NCBI GenBank assembly: GCA_963559605.1
Contig: CAUWLL010000010.1
Coordinates: forward strand, 13,132-77,131
Source: Dorea_D sp963559605
Lineage (GTDB): Bacteria; Bacillota; Clostridia; Lachnospirales; Lachnospiraceae
Direction of reading: 5' to 3'
Length of the DNA stretch: 64,000 nt
Shown here: one piece after another, positions 25,795 through 34,147 of the stretch
Position numbering within the stretch: position 1 is the stretch's first letter
How the letters are laid out: every line of letters starts with the position of its first letter
Position numbers and translations under genes: made by a program
The notes under the pieces: generated by a model
The model's database searches: none
The model's input: only the letters and a program-made list of their open reading frames with translations
What the model was told of the DNA's origin: nothing

Positions 25795-26868
25795 TTAACT
25801 TTCTTTTACCTCTGTCCCCTTAGAACCCCCTAAACAATGTAATATTGTCCTATCCATATAGCCTATTACTCTTTCAAAGATAACTGCCAGAGCAAATAGC
25901 GCTATAATACTTATAACCAAAAACAAATATGGAAATTTATTCAAACCTGCTTCTGCCAAAAACAGCATAGGGATTCTTTGTAAGATATACAGTTCAAACG
26001 TATGGTTTCCTATCCATTTTAAAACAGAGTTATGAATGCGGATTTTCATAGTTATAAGTACAATCACAACTACAAATATGCATTCCCAAGCCTCGTATAT
26101 GAGGAGACGTGTAATAAACGGACGCAGCAAAAATATCAAGCCACTTCCGATAATCAGTGCACAATAATATAAATTTACTTTTTTCTGCAACAATGAATCT
26201 ATTTTATCCTTCAAAACAGAATACCACATTCCCCCTACATAACAGAATATCGTATTAAACCACCAGTCTTCTTGCGGGCGAAAATAATGTAAGACTATTA
26301 CATATATTCCTGACAACATCGTTACAGAAAGAAGTCCCAAAATATATTTGTTTCTAAAAATCAGAAAACTAACCCATGTAACAATATACATTACCAAAAT
26401 TGCAAAAATATACCAATTACTATTTCCAATACTTGTCCACCCCGTAAATGCCAAAAGAGTCGTTCTTAAATCATAGCTTTTCCCTAATATAAGATTCACA
26501 AGTATATATAGACAAACTGCAACGGAAAAATTGAACCATGTAATAAATATTCGTTTCACGGGCATTTTCTTGACATATGAAATCCCTTTGTTTTTTATTG
26601 CTTCCTGTATTCCGTAACCAGAATAGAACAAAAACATAATAACAACTGTCTGTCCTAAAAAAGAAGCAAGACGCAAATAACTTTGGTCATATACGCTATC
26701 CAAAGCAACATACTGTTTAAAATGTGAGGCAATAATAAGCAGCATAGAAATCCCTTTTATGGAAGATGTTGTATCCCTCCCCATATAATCCGGACAAAAT
26801 AGTTGTCCTTGGTACGCTTTTACTTGCCATATGGATAATACGACCATACCCAATAAATAAAAAATCAT
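25795..26868 (-). CDS. Acyltransferase family 3-like membrane protein
   Basis: The 357-residue protein has about ten hydrophobic segments. The second carries SIKGISMLLIIASHFKQYV, with the conserved His of acyltransferase-3 proteins. Later segments include FLFYSGYGIQEAIKN, GNSNWYIFAILVMYIVTW and ELYILQRIPMLFL. Such proteins transfer acyl groups to exported glycans. Located between the pyruvyl transferase and the GT-B gene in the teichoic operon, it probably modifies that polymer. It differs in sequence from the plus-strand acyltransferase at 21186-22238 and is not a recent duplicate. Confidence 0.8.
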   Translation of the reverse strand: MIFYLLGMVVLSIWQVKAYQGQLFCPDYMGRDTTSSIKGISMLLIIASHFKQYVALDSVYDQSYLRLASFLGQTVVIMFLFYSGYGIQEAIKNKGISYVKKMPVKRIFITWFNFSVAVCLYILVNLILGKSYDLRTTLLAFTGWTSIGNSNWYIFAILVMYIVTWVSFLIFRNKYILGLLSVTMLSGIYVIVLHYFRPQEDWWFNTIFCYVGGMWYSVLKDKIDSLLQKKVNLYYCALIIGSGLIFLLRPFITRLLIYEAWECIFVVVIVLITMKIRIHNSVLKWIGNHTFELYILQRIPMLFLAEAGLNKFPYLFLVISIIALFALAVIFERVIGYMDRTILHCLGGSKGTEVKES

Positions 26869-26890
26869 AATCGTTTTACTCTCTGTCTGC

Positions 26891-27904
26891 TTATTTTTGA
26901 ATTTCTTTACATATTACTTCTGAAGCATCTAAGCCGGAAGGAAAAGAAAACTCTTCCCAAAAACTTTTAAAATCCTTTTCTTGTAAATCTTCTAATGAAA
27001 AATCTCCCAAATCGTTTATAAACAGATCCGGATAATGCTTTTTCATATATTTTTCAAAATTATTATTTCGATAGTTCAGACAATATACCGGCTTTTTCCT
27101 CATGGAGTAACATGTCGCACGCATGCCGTCATTTGTGATCAAGGCATCTGATATATGAAGTAAATGACTTTCTTGTATTAATTTGCCTGTATACCCCAGT
27201 TTATCTTTGTATTTTGATGACAGACTGCTGCATACTTCCAATATATTTCTATTATTCGTAAGAACAAACCAGTCGTTTTCTAATTTATCCAGCATATCTT
27301 TCAATCTTTGAACATCTAGCATTTCTTCCTCATCTTTAAATGCCCCTACAGTTATAATTGTAAGTATTTTTTTCCCCTTCATTTCCGGATAATAAAACTG
27401 TAGATTTTTTAAAATTCTCTTCTGCTTTTCTTCATGACATATATCCCATCCTAATGGCAATGTTACATTTGTAATAACTTTTTGCTTCCCGGCGTCATAA
27501 CACTCTTCCAATACTTTTTCACAAAAAGGTGAGGTAACTAACAGATGCGTAAATCCTATGAGCTTCTTTTTTTGTTCAAGTGTTTTCTCCTCTGCTTCCA
27601 TTTTATTTTTGAACATATAGTCATAACAGTTCATTAACAAAAAACGTTTCCCTTTAATCCTTTGTTCATCTTCTCTTTTAATAGAATTGTCCTGACAGAT
27701 CACATGCTCGATCGTTTCACAAAAATCTTTTTTTGCCGCTTTGATTTCCCTTTTTTTCCATGAGTCACTACTTTTTTCATTTTGAACAAAATATTGAAAA
27801 GTCACATCTTTCATACGAGATAAAAGCATATCCTTTACCGCTTTAAGATTGGGACCCATCCCTCTTCCACAGGTACTCATGAACGTGATATTTATATTAG
27901 ACAC
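26891..27904 (-). CDS. GT-B-like protein, possible glycosyl- or polyol-phosphate transferase
   Basis: At 337 residues it begins INITFMSTCGRGMGPNLKAV. A C-terminal half with ILTIITVGAF, WFVLTNNRNIL and SDALITNDGMRATCYSMRKKPVYCLNYR is reminiscent of the nucleotide-binding end of MurG/TagF-type GT-B enzymes, with the acidic LITNDG in place of the usual LITDYS. I cannot assign it to a named family. GGAGGAAACGTAGTG couples its GTG start to the stop of the GT2-TagF gene. A glycosyltransferase completing the linkage unit or a side branch is a reasonable guess only. Confidence 0.5.
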   Translation of the reverse strand: MSNINITFMSTCGRGMGPNLKAVKDMLLSRMKDVTFQYFVQNEKSSDSWKKREIKAAKKDFCETIEHVICQDNSIKREDEQRIKGKRFLLMNCYDYMFKNKMEAEEKTLEQKKKLIGFTHLLVTSPFCEKVLEECYDAGKQKVITNVTLPLGWDICHEEKQKRILKNLQFYYPEMKGKKILTIITVGAFKDEEEMLDVQRLKDMLDKLENDWFVLTNNRNILEVCSSLSSKYKDKLGYTGKLIQESHLLHISDALITNDGMRATCYSMRKKPVYCLNYRNNNFEKYMKKHYPDLFINDLGDFSLEDLQEKDFKSFWEEFSFPSGLDASEVICKEIQK

Positions 27905-30726
27905 TACGTTTCCTCCATATAAGAATTGATTATATTTGCTATTCTTTCACAACTATGTCCGTCACAAGCTGACATATACTTTTGTAAAAACTTTTCGTAT
28001 TTAGAAGTAATCCTATGCTTTTCGGAATCCCTTAGGTATTCTTCCAGTTCTTCCTGAGTCTCACATATATCGCAAGGCAGATCTTCCGGATATTTCAAAT
28101 AGAATCCTCGATCATACGTTACCAAATCATAACAATAAAGCGCAATTGGCTTTCGTAATAATGCATATTCGAATATTACCGATGAATAGTCTGTAATTAA
28201 CATATCAGACACAAACATCATCTCATTCGTTGAAAAATCACGGATCACTCTGATGTTATTATATTTTTTTTCAATAATGTCATTTTCCATGACCGGATGC
28301 GGACATATAATAAATATTTGATTCGGCAGTAAACGCTCAGATAATCTGTCAAAATCAATCCTCGGTTCAAATATTGTTCTTTCCGTATTTCCCCCACGGA
28401 AAGTCGGCGCATATATGATCACAAATTTTGTTGCCAGATCCGGATATTTTTCATATACCTTCTGCTTTTTCTGTTCTATTAAATCCCGGTTAAAAAATTC
28501 ATCTGTTCTTGCACTTCCCAATGCCTTAACCTTGTTAATATCAACATCAAATGCATCTGCATAAATCTTTCTTACATGTCTGCCGCTCACAGTTACCAGA
28601 TTGTATTGACTATGTGTAGCTCTGTCAGTTCTTAATGACAGGTGCGTACCTCTTTGTCCGAATTTTTTAAATGCACCGCATGCATGCCACAGCTGGATCA
28701 CTCTTTGTTCCGGTTTTAACTTCACATATCTCAAATATTTCACGTAATCATCCGTTATAATAACTTTGCTTGTAAATATATAATAAAATATTTTCAACTC
28801 TGTAAATTTATCATGTGGCAATCTCTTGGCATATATAATCTTTTTCCCTTTGATATAAGGATATAGCGCTTTAGCGTTTCCTTCAAGTTCTCCGTCTTTT
28901 CGGATCGTAAAAAAAAGCACTTGATCTTTACAGGGCTGCATCGAAAGAAAACTGACTATTTTCTTAAATATTCTTTTCGGAATTGTTTTCATCGAAAGCA
29001 ATTGCGCCTTTCGGTAGAACTCTTTCGTTTCTACCTCCAATTCTTTATTTCTAAGATCTGCCGGATTTTCTTTAAAAATTAATTGAACGAATTCTTTTTC
29101 TTCTTCCGGAACCGTATACTCTATATAGGAATCTTCCGATCTTTCGTAAATCACACTTCCTGTATCTTTAAAAGCATAATAGCCTGTATTATACAGCTTT
29201 GGAAGAAATTCTAACAGCGAACCCTCAAAACGATCCCACACCTCTTGCAAATACTCTACTCTAAAAAACTTATTTGCCAGCGTGTGATCCATGCATGCGT
29301 ATGCGTTCATATGCATTCCTGAAAAATGTGAATTGTAAGCCCAGCTGCTAAGAAACACAGGCTGTATATCTCCGTAATCTCTATGATAGATTACTTCAAT
29401 TGTGAAATCTGCCACTGACTTGGCAAAAAATTTTACAGTTTTCATAAATGCATCGTTAGCATATGTAAACTTTGGATCTGCAAATAAAACATAGGGTGTC
29501 CGAACCTTCGGGAAAGCTTTTACGTACATCTCATTTTGCGATTCCGCCTCTACATATGATATTCCATCCTGCATCAGATTATTTTCTTTCGCTACAGCCT
29601 CCATATTCGCAGAAGCAATTACTCTGAATGCAACCATTTTCTGATTCACTAGACTGTTTAAACACTTTAGAAAATCTTCTTTCTCTGAATCATCACTGTA
29701 CAATATAACCGTAATAAGCGCCTGATCTACCAGCTCTTTTCTTGTAACAGGAAGCTGGTATAAAGATAATTCCGGATGCGCATCTATCAGCCGGAATATC
29801 GATTTCATATCCAGCATGCGCATCTTTTCATTCACTTCATCTGTAATAAGATTAACTGTTTTTTCATCTATAGACCAGAATTTTGAATAAAACTGATTAA
29901 AAAGTATTTGTAACTCTTTACACAAAATCTCATTTAAATACTTACATAGTTCTTCATCTTTTTCTTTTATCTCGTTTTCCGAATGGTATTCTGAAAAGTC
30001 TCTTAATATACTTTTTACCGCAGCATTATAAATCAAACGATGAGCCGTGATATAATCCTCTATCTTTTTTGGAGACACAGAAGATGTAATGGATGTTGTT
30101 TCTCCATCAAACATCCTTCGATAATGGAATATTATCTTATCTAAGCCTACAATTTTCTCGCTGTTGAAAATACAAGTCATTGTAAAAACACCGTCTTCTG
30201 AGTATGAAATAGGCTCAAATCTCAAAGAGAGCTTCTCAATTAATTCTCTTTTAAAAAGTTTGTTGCACAAAGAAAATGTCCATAAAAGTCTTCTGTCATA
30301 CCGTTCTATATCGTCTGACATCACGATTTCATTCAGATTATTAACACTTGTTGTTCCATTTTTATCAAAAATATCATATTTACCAATCACTAAATCTGCA
30401 CAACATAATTCAGCTCTTTCGTACAATGCTTCCAGAGCCTCTTCTTCCAGCACATCATCTGAATCGAAAAAGTAAATATATTCTCCCGTTGCGTGCTCCA
30501 ATCCCATATTACGGGCAGAAGAAGGCCCTCCGTTTTCTTTATCAAGCACTTTTACATGAGCATATCTTTTTTCATATCCTCTCAAGATTTCCAATGTATT
30601 ATCTGTTGAACCATCATTTATCACAATAACCTCAAAATCTCCCAATGACTGGTTCACGATGCTGTCCATTGTTGCTTTCAAATACTTCTCTGCATTATAC
30701 GCTGCAATAATTACTGTTATCTTCAT
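27904..30726 (-). CDS. GT2 glycosyltransferase fused to a TagF-like polyol-phosphate transferase
   Basis: This 940-residue fusion has an N-terminal GT2 domain (residues 1-230: VIIAAYNAEKYL, NDGSTDNT, FFDSDD with the metal-binding acidic pair). A middle region (about 330-560) looks like a second, degenerate GT2 domain (LITVILYSDDSEKEDFLKCL; YVLFADPKF in place of DxD). The C-terminal CDP-glycerol glycerophosphotransferase domain (about 600-940) has VIQLWHACGAFKKFG, IYAPTFRGG, CPHPVM and MLITDYSSVIFEYALLRKP. It probably adds a sugar and then polyol-phosphate to the same chain on the cytoplasmic side. Substrates are not readable. Confidence 0.88.
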   Translation of the reverse strand: MKITVIIAAYNAEKYLKATMDSIVNQSLGDFEVIVINDGSTDNTLEILRGYEKRYAHVKVLDKENGGPSSARNMGLEHATGEYIYFFDSDDVLEEEALEALYERAELCCADLVIGKYDIFDKNGTTSVNNLNEIVMSDDIERYDRRLLWTFSLCNKLFKRELIEKLSLRFEPISYSEDGVFTMTCIFNSEKIVGLDKIIFHYRRMFDGETTSITSSVSPKKIEDYITAHRLIYNAAVKSILRDFSEYHSENEIKEKDEELCKYLNEILCKELQILFNQFYSKFWSIDEKTVNLITDEVNEKMRMLDMKSIFRLIDAHPELSLYQLPVTRKELVDQALITVILYSDDSEKEDFLKCLNSLVNQKMVAFRVIASANMEAVAKENNLMQDGISYVEAESQNEMYVKAFPKVRTPYVLFADPKFTYANDAFMKTVKFFAKSVADFTIEVIYHRDYGDIQPVFLSSWAYNSHFSGMHMNAYACMDHTLANKFFRVEYLQEVWDRFEGSLLEFLPKLYNTGYYAFKDTGSVIYERSEDSYIEYTVPEEEKEFVQLIFKENPADLRNKELEVETKEFYRKAQLLSMKTIPKRIFKKIVSFLSMQPCKDQVLFFTIRKDGELEGNAKALYPYIKGKKIIYAKRLPHDKFTELKIFYYIFTSKVIITDDYVKYLRYVKLKPEQRVIQLWHACGAFKKFGQRGTHLSLRTDRATHSQYNLVTVSGRHVRKIYADAFDVDINKVKALGSARTDEFFNRDLIEQKKQKVYEKYPDLATKFVIIYAPTFRGGNTERTIFEPRIDFDRLSERLLPNQIFIICPHPVMENDIIEKKYNNIRVIRDFSTNEMMFVSDMLITDYSSVIFEYALLRKPIALYCYDLVTYDRGFYLKYPEDLPCDICETQEELEEYLRDSEKHRITSKYEKFLQKYMSACDGHSCERIANIINSYMEET

Positions 30727-30760
30727 ACCATCTTATCCCATTCAACTGTAATAATCTTCT

Positions 30761-31786
30761 CTAATCATCCCACACCATGATCGTTTTGCCGATCAGCTTG
30801 TGAATATCTGACTCAAACGCCTCTACAATATCCTTGATACCGTGTACTGTAATCTGGCTTCCCACTATATTCTCCAAATAAACGACTATATCCGGATTCT
30901 CCTCATATAATTGCACCAGCCCCACATAGTCCTCACGTCCGCTTCTGCTGCTTCCGAATACACGAAGTCCCTTTTCCAGGATCATGCGGGTATTGATCGG
31001 CGCCAAATCCTCTGTTACTCCCAAGATTGATATAGTTCCCTCCGGTCGGATATAATCAATGATCTGGTTGATCGCTTTCGGCGCGCCTGTACTTCCCACG
31101 CATTCAAACGCATGATCCATAACAAAATCTTCCGGAATCTGGTCAATCCTATAAGTCTCGTCCACAAAAGTAAAGTCCATCAGCTTATTTTCATGGACAC
31201 CGAACACTACCACCTTCATATCCGGGAATCTCTTTTTCAAAAGAAGGGAAGTAATATAGCTGAGGTTCCCATCCCCCCATACGGCAACGGTATCCCTTCT
31301 TTCATGCGCAATCTTGTCAAACCGTGAAATCGCATGGTAACTAACACTTACAAGTTCTGTAAATGCCGCCACTGTATTATTTATATCTTCCGGGAGAGCA
31401 ACTAAACGATCCGGTGTTGTCTGGATATACTCCTGCAAGAATCCATCTGTTCCACTGGCACGGAATCTACTGGAACGCAGATAGTTTTCTGCAATAATAT
31501 CATCTGACTCAGAAGGAAGATTCGGAATCATGACCACTTTTTGTCCCACTTCAAAAGTCCCCGTAGGATCGTAGATAACCTTTCCGATACCTTCGTGGAT
31601 CAATGCCATAGGAAGCTTTTTCTTTAAGATTTCTTCTCCCCTTGTTCCCTGATAATATCTTTGATCGGCATTACAGATAGACAGATAAGTCGGACGCACG
31701 ATCACCTGCTCATTGTCCAGCGTAATATCCTGAAAACTTATCTCAAACTGACGAGGTCTTTTTAACTGATATACTGCATTTAACAT
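30761..31786 (-). CDS. tarJ: Ribulose-5-phosphate reductase TarJ-like (MDR alcohol dehydrogenase)
   Basis: The protein belongs to the medium-chain dehydrogenase family. Metal-site residues lie in YLSICNADQRYY (Cys) and MALIHEGIGKV (His-Glu), and a Rossmann domain follows near residue 165 (VAVWGDGNLSYI). It shows the FECVGSTGAPKAINQ segment of TarJ/BcsJ relatives. TarJ reduces ribulose-5-phosphate to ribitol-5-phosphate, which TarI (encoded just upstream, sharing the ATGTAATG junction) activates to CDP-ribitol. The coupled pair is the usual CDP-ribitol module for ribitol teichoic acid. Length 341 matches TarJ. Confidence 0.9.
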   Translation of the reverse strand: MLNAVYQLKRPRQFEISFQDITLDNEQVIVRPTYLSICNADQRYYQGTRGEEILKKKLPMALIHEGIGKVIYDPTGTFEVGQKVVMIPNLPSESDDIIAENYLRSSRFRASGTDGFLQEYIQTTPDRLVALPEDINNTVAAFTELVSVSYHAISRFDKIAHERRDTVAVWGDGNLSYITSLLLKKRFPDMKVVVFGVHENKLMDFTFVDETYRIDQIPEDFVMDHAFECVGSTGAPKAINQIIDYIRPEGTISILGVTEDLAPINTRMILEKGLRVFGSSRSGREDYVGLVQLYEENPDIVVYLENIVGSQITVHGIKDIVEAFESDIHKLIGKTIMVWDD

Positions 31787-32505
31787 TACATATCACCTCC
31801 GAGAAGAGACTCTGCAACTTTAATATCATAAGGATAGGTAATTTTAATATTCCACACCTCTCCTTCCACAAGCTCTACTCTCTCTCCTTTTAACACCATG
31901 ATCTTACATGCATCTGTCAGAATTTCTTTCTCGTCGTCTGTCAGACTTTCATAAAGTTCTTTCAGTTTTTTTGCCCGGAAAGACTGCGGCGTCTGTCCCT
32001 GATACATCATAGAGCGATCCGGTATCTCTGTAATATGCTGGCCGTTATCGCTGCACACGATCGTGTCCGTTGCGGATACAACTGTATCACAAGCGCCGTA
32101 TTTGCAGGCTGCCTCCACATTCTCACGCAAGATTCTGTGACTGACAAAAGGACGCACAGAATCATGTGTCACAATAATAGTTTCTTCTGTAAGTCCGTAA
32201 TTTTCTTCAATGTAACGGATCGCATTCATGATCGTTTCATTTCGGCTACTTCCGCCCTCGATAACTACTGCTCTTTCTGCGCCCGGCACATATTTTTTTA
32301 TAATATCTCTCGTATGGTTCACCCACTGCTTCGGAGATAGAACGATAATCTGGTCGAACTCCGGCTGCACAACAAATTTTTCAATAGTATGTGCTATGAT
32401 CGGTTTGCCTCCCAGTTCCATAAACTGCTTCGGTTTTTCGACATTCCCCATTCTTGTTCCTTTGCCGCCGGCAAGAATTACGCCAAATACACTTTTCTTT
32501 TCCAT
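31786..32505 (-). CDS. tarI: Ribitol-5-phosphate cytidylyltransferase TarI-like
   Basis: An IspD-family nucleotidyltransferase with GVILAGGKGTRMG, EKPKQFMELGGKPIIAHT and VTHDSVRPFVSHRI, the last being the TarI version of the IspD HDxARP motif. It makes CDP-ribitol from ribitol-5-phosphate and CTP. The ATG at 32505 follows AAGGAGGTTGTAAAA and is clearly better than the upstream start at 32535, which overlaps the preceding gene. It is translationally coupled to tarJ. A second IspD-like gene lies at 39394-40152 in the same operon. Confidence 0.9.
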   Translation of the reverse strand: MEKKSVFGVILAGGKGTRMGNVEKPKQFMELGGKPIIAHTIEKFVVQPEFDQIIVLSPKQWVNHTRDIIKKYVPGAERAVVIEGGSSRNETIMNAIRYIEENYGLTEETIIVTHDSVRPFVSHRILRENVEAACKYGACDTVVSATDTIVCSDNGQHITEIPDRSMMYQGQTPQSFRAKKLKELYESLTDDEKEILTDACKIMVLKGERVELVEGEVWNIKITYPYDIKVAESLLGGDM

Positions 32506-32521
32506 TTTTACAACCTCCTTG

Positions 32522-34144
32522 TTATCTTTTCCCAAAGATTAACTCAATGACTCTGTCTGTTGCTTTTCCATCTAATTGTGCAAAATTCTTATGAATAAAA
32601 TCATCTAATTTTTCACTGTCATATTCTTCATTTTCAAGCGCAGTCAATAACTCCTGCATGCTATACACGATTTTACCCGGTACAATATCTTCATATGGCT
32701 CATAAAAACCTCTGCTTCCAACATAAGAGTTCAAATCAAAAGCATAAAACAGCATCGGTTTTTTCAACAGAGACATCTCGTATATAACCGATGAATAGTC
32801 GGTAACCAATACATCTGTAATGAACAAAATATCATTAACTTCCCGGTATCCGCTGGCATCAATAAACACATCTTCGTACTTCTTAGGAATCTGAACGACA
32901 CTGTCTACGAAAGGATGCATCTTGATGATCATTACAGAATTGGTTCTGCGCAGCATCTCTCCCAACTTTTCGTAATTCAGCATATGAATCGGAAAATAAG
33001 CTGTTTTCGCTCCATTCCCTCGGAACGTCGGAGCATATAAGATCACTCTCTGTTCTCTCTTGATCTGAGGAAACTCCCGATACATTCGTTCTACAACTTC
33101 TTTTTTGTATTCTTCGTCAAAGAATATATCTGTCCTTGGAACTCCTACCGGGTAGAACCGATCAATAGGAAGCCCGAACGCTTCGGAATTATGGTATCCC
33201 GCATGCTGTGAGCTTACCGGAATATGCGTATAACACTTATGTGTATCTGACATAAATCCCGGCGCACCTTTTACCCATAATCTTTCAAATCCTATGGTTT
33301 TAAACGCCCCGCATGCATGCCAAAGCTGAATGATTTTTACATGCTCGTCATAACGATTTTGATACAGCTCTGGTAAAAAGTCATCTACGAAAATATAATC
33401 GGAAGTTGCCAAATAATAAGTAAACAGAAATTTATCTTTTACTGAACGATAAACCTCAATACTTGGTTTAAAAATACATCGTATGTTATATTCCTTGTCC
33501 ATTCCAAGCTCGACCATACGATCATAGACAAATTTTTCATTCCCACCGATTTCTGCTCTGGAATCCGAGGTGAACAAAACATTTTTCCCGTTCTTCCTAT
33601 GCATTTTATTAATAACGGTAAACAATAATTTAAATAAATCTTTTCTCGTCCTGCTCAATATGGACTTAAAAAATCGACTTGTCAGATTAATCAAAAAACC
33701 TAAATATGTTTTCCTTTTATCCGGCGCCTCAAACGATACCTTCAGGTAAAATCTGTTATCGTTCTCATTCAACTGAGAAAACACATAATAATAATCATCA
33801 TCTGCCTTATCAATAACCAGATTCATAACGTCATCTTTGCTGTCGATCATATAGATCTTGTTATACAGTTCAGGAGATGCTGTCGCCGCTATATACTCCT
33901 CCCCCGAACAGACAACAATCTCCCATTTTCCAGTCGGAAGTGGAAATCCATCGTTGCAGCCAAGCATGACCAGCCTGCACTGAAAAGATTTTTCATCTAA
34001 GTCAATCATTTCCAGTCGGACTTTCTGACCACTTTTCTTTTCTCGGACATATAATTGGTCAATCTTCATCCCTTCATATGTACCTGCTATTTTCAATATG
34101 GATCTTTCAAACTCTACCCCGGTTAAAAGAATCGTACCTTTCAT
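32522..34144 (-). CDS. CDP-ribitol/CDP-glycerol polyol-phosphate transferase (TarL/TagF family)
   Basis: The 540-residue protein has an N-terminal beta-rich region (1-150) typical of TarL/TagF relatives, and the glycerophosphotransferase domain from about 190. That domain shows VLFTSDSRAEIGGN, IIQLWHACGAFKTIGFERL, ILYAPTFRGNG, IKMHPF and VLVTDYSSVIYEMSLLKKP, with the conserved histidine and the DYSS acidic motif. It polymerises ribitol- or glycerol-phosphate from the CDP-activated polyol onto a lipid-linked primer. Position directly before tarI and tarJ points to CDP-ribitol. The gene nearly abuts the L,D-transpeptidase gene. Confidence 0.88.
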   Translation of the reverse strand: MKGTILLTGVEFERSILKIAGTYEGMKIDQLYVREKKSGQKVRLEMIDLDEKSFQCRLVMLGCNDGFPLPTGKWEIVVCSGEEYIAATASPELYNKIYMIDSKDDVMNLVIDKADDDYYYVFSQLNENDNRFYLKVSFEAPDKRKTYLGFLINLTSRFFKSILSRTRKDLFKLLFTVINKMHRKNGKNVLFTSDSRAEIGGNEKFVYDRMVELGMDKEYNIRCIFKPSIEVYRSVKDKFLFTYYLATSDYIFVDDFLPELYQNRYDEHVKIIQLWHACGAFKTIGFERLWVKGAPGFMSDTHKCYTHIPVSSQHAGYHNSEAFGLPIDRFYPVGVPRTDIFFDEEYKKEVVERMYREFPQIKREQRVILYAPTFRGNGAKTAYFPIHMLNYEKLGEMLRRTNSVMIIKMHPFVDSVVQIPKKYEDVFIDASGYREVNDILFITDVLVTDYSSVIYEMSLLKKPMLFYAFDLNSYVGSRGFYEPYEDIVPGKIVYSMQELLTALENEEYDSEKLDDFIHKNFAQLDGKATDRVIELIFGKR

Positions 34145-34147
34145 TGA

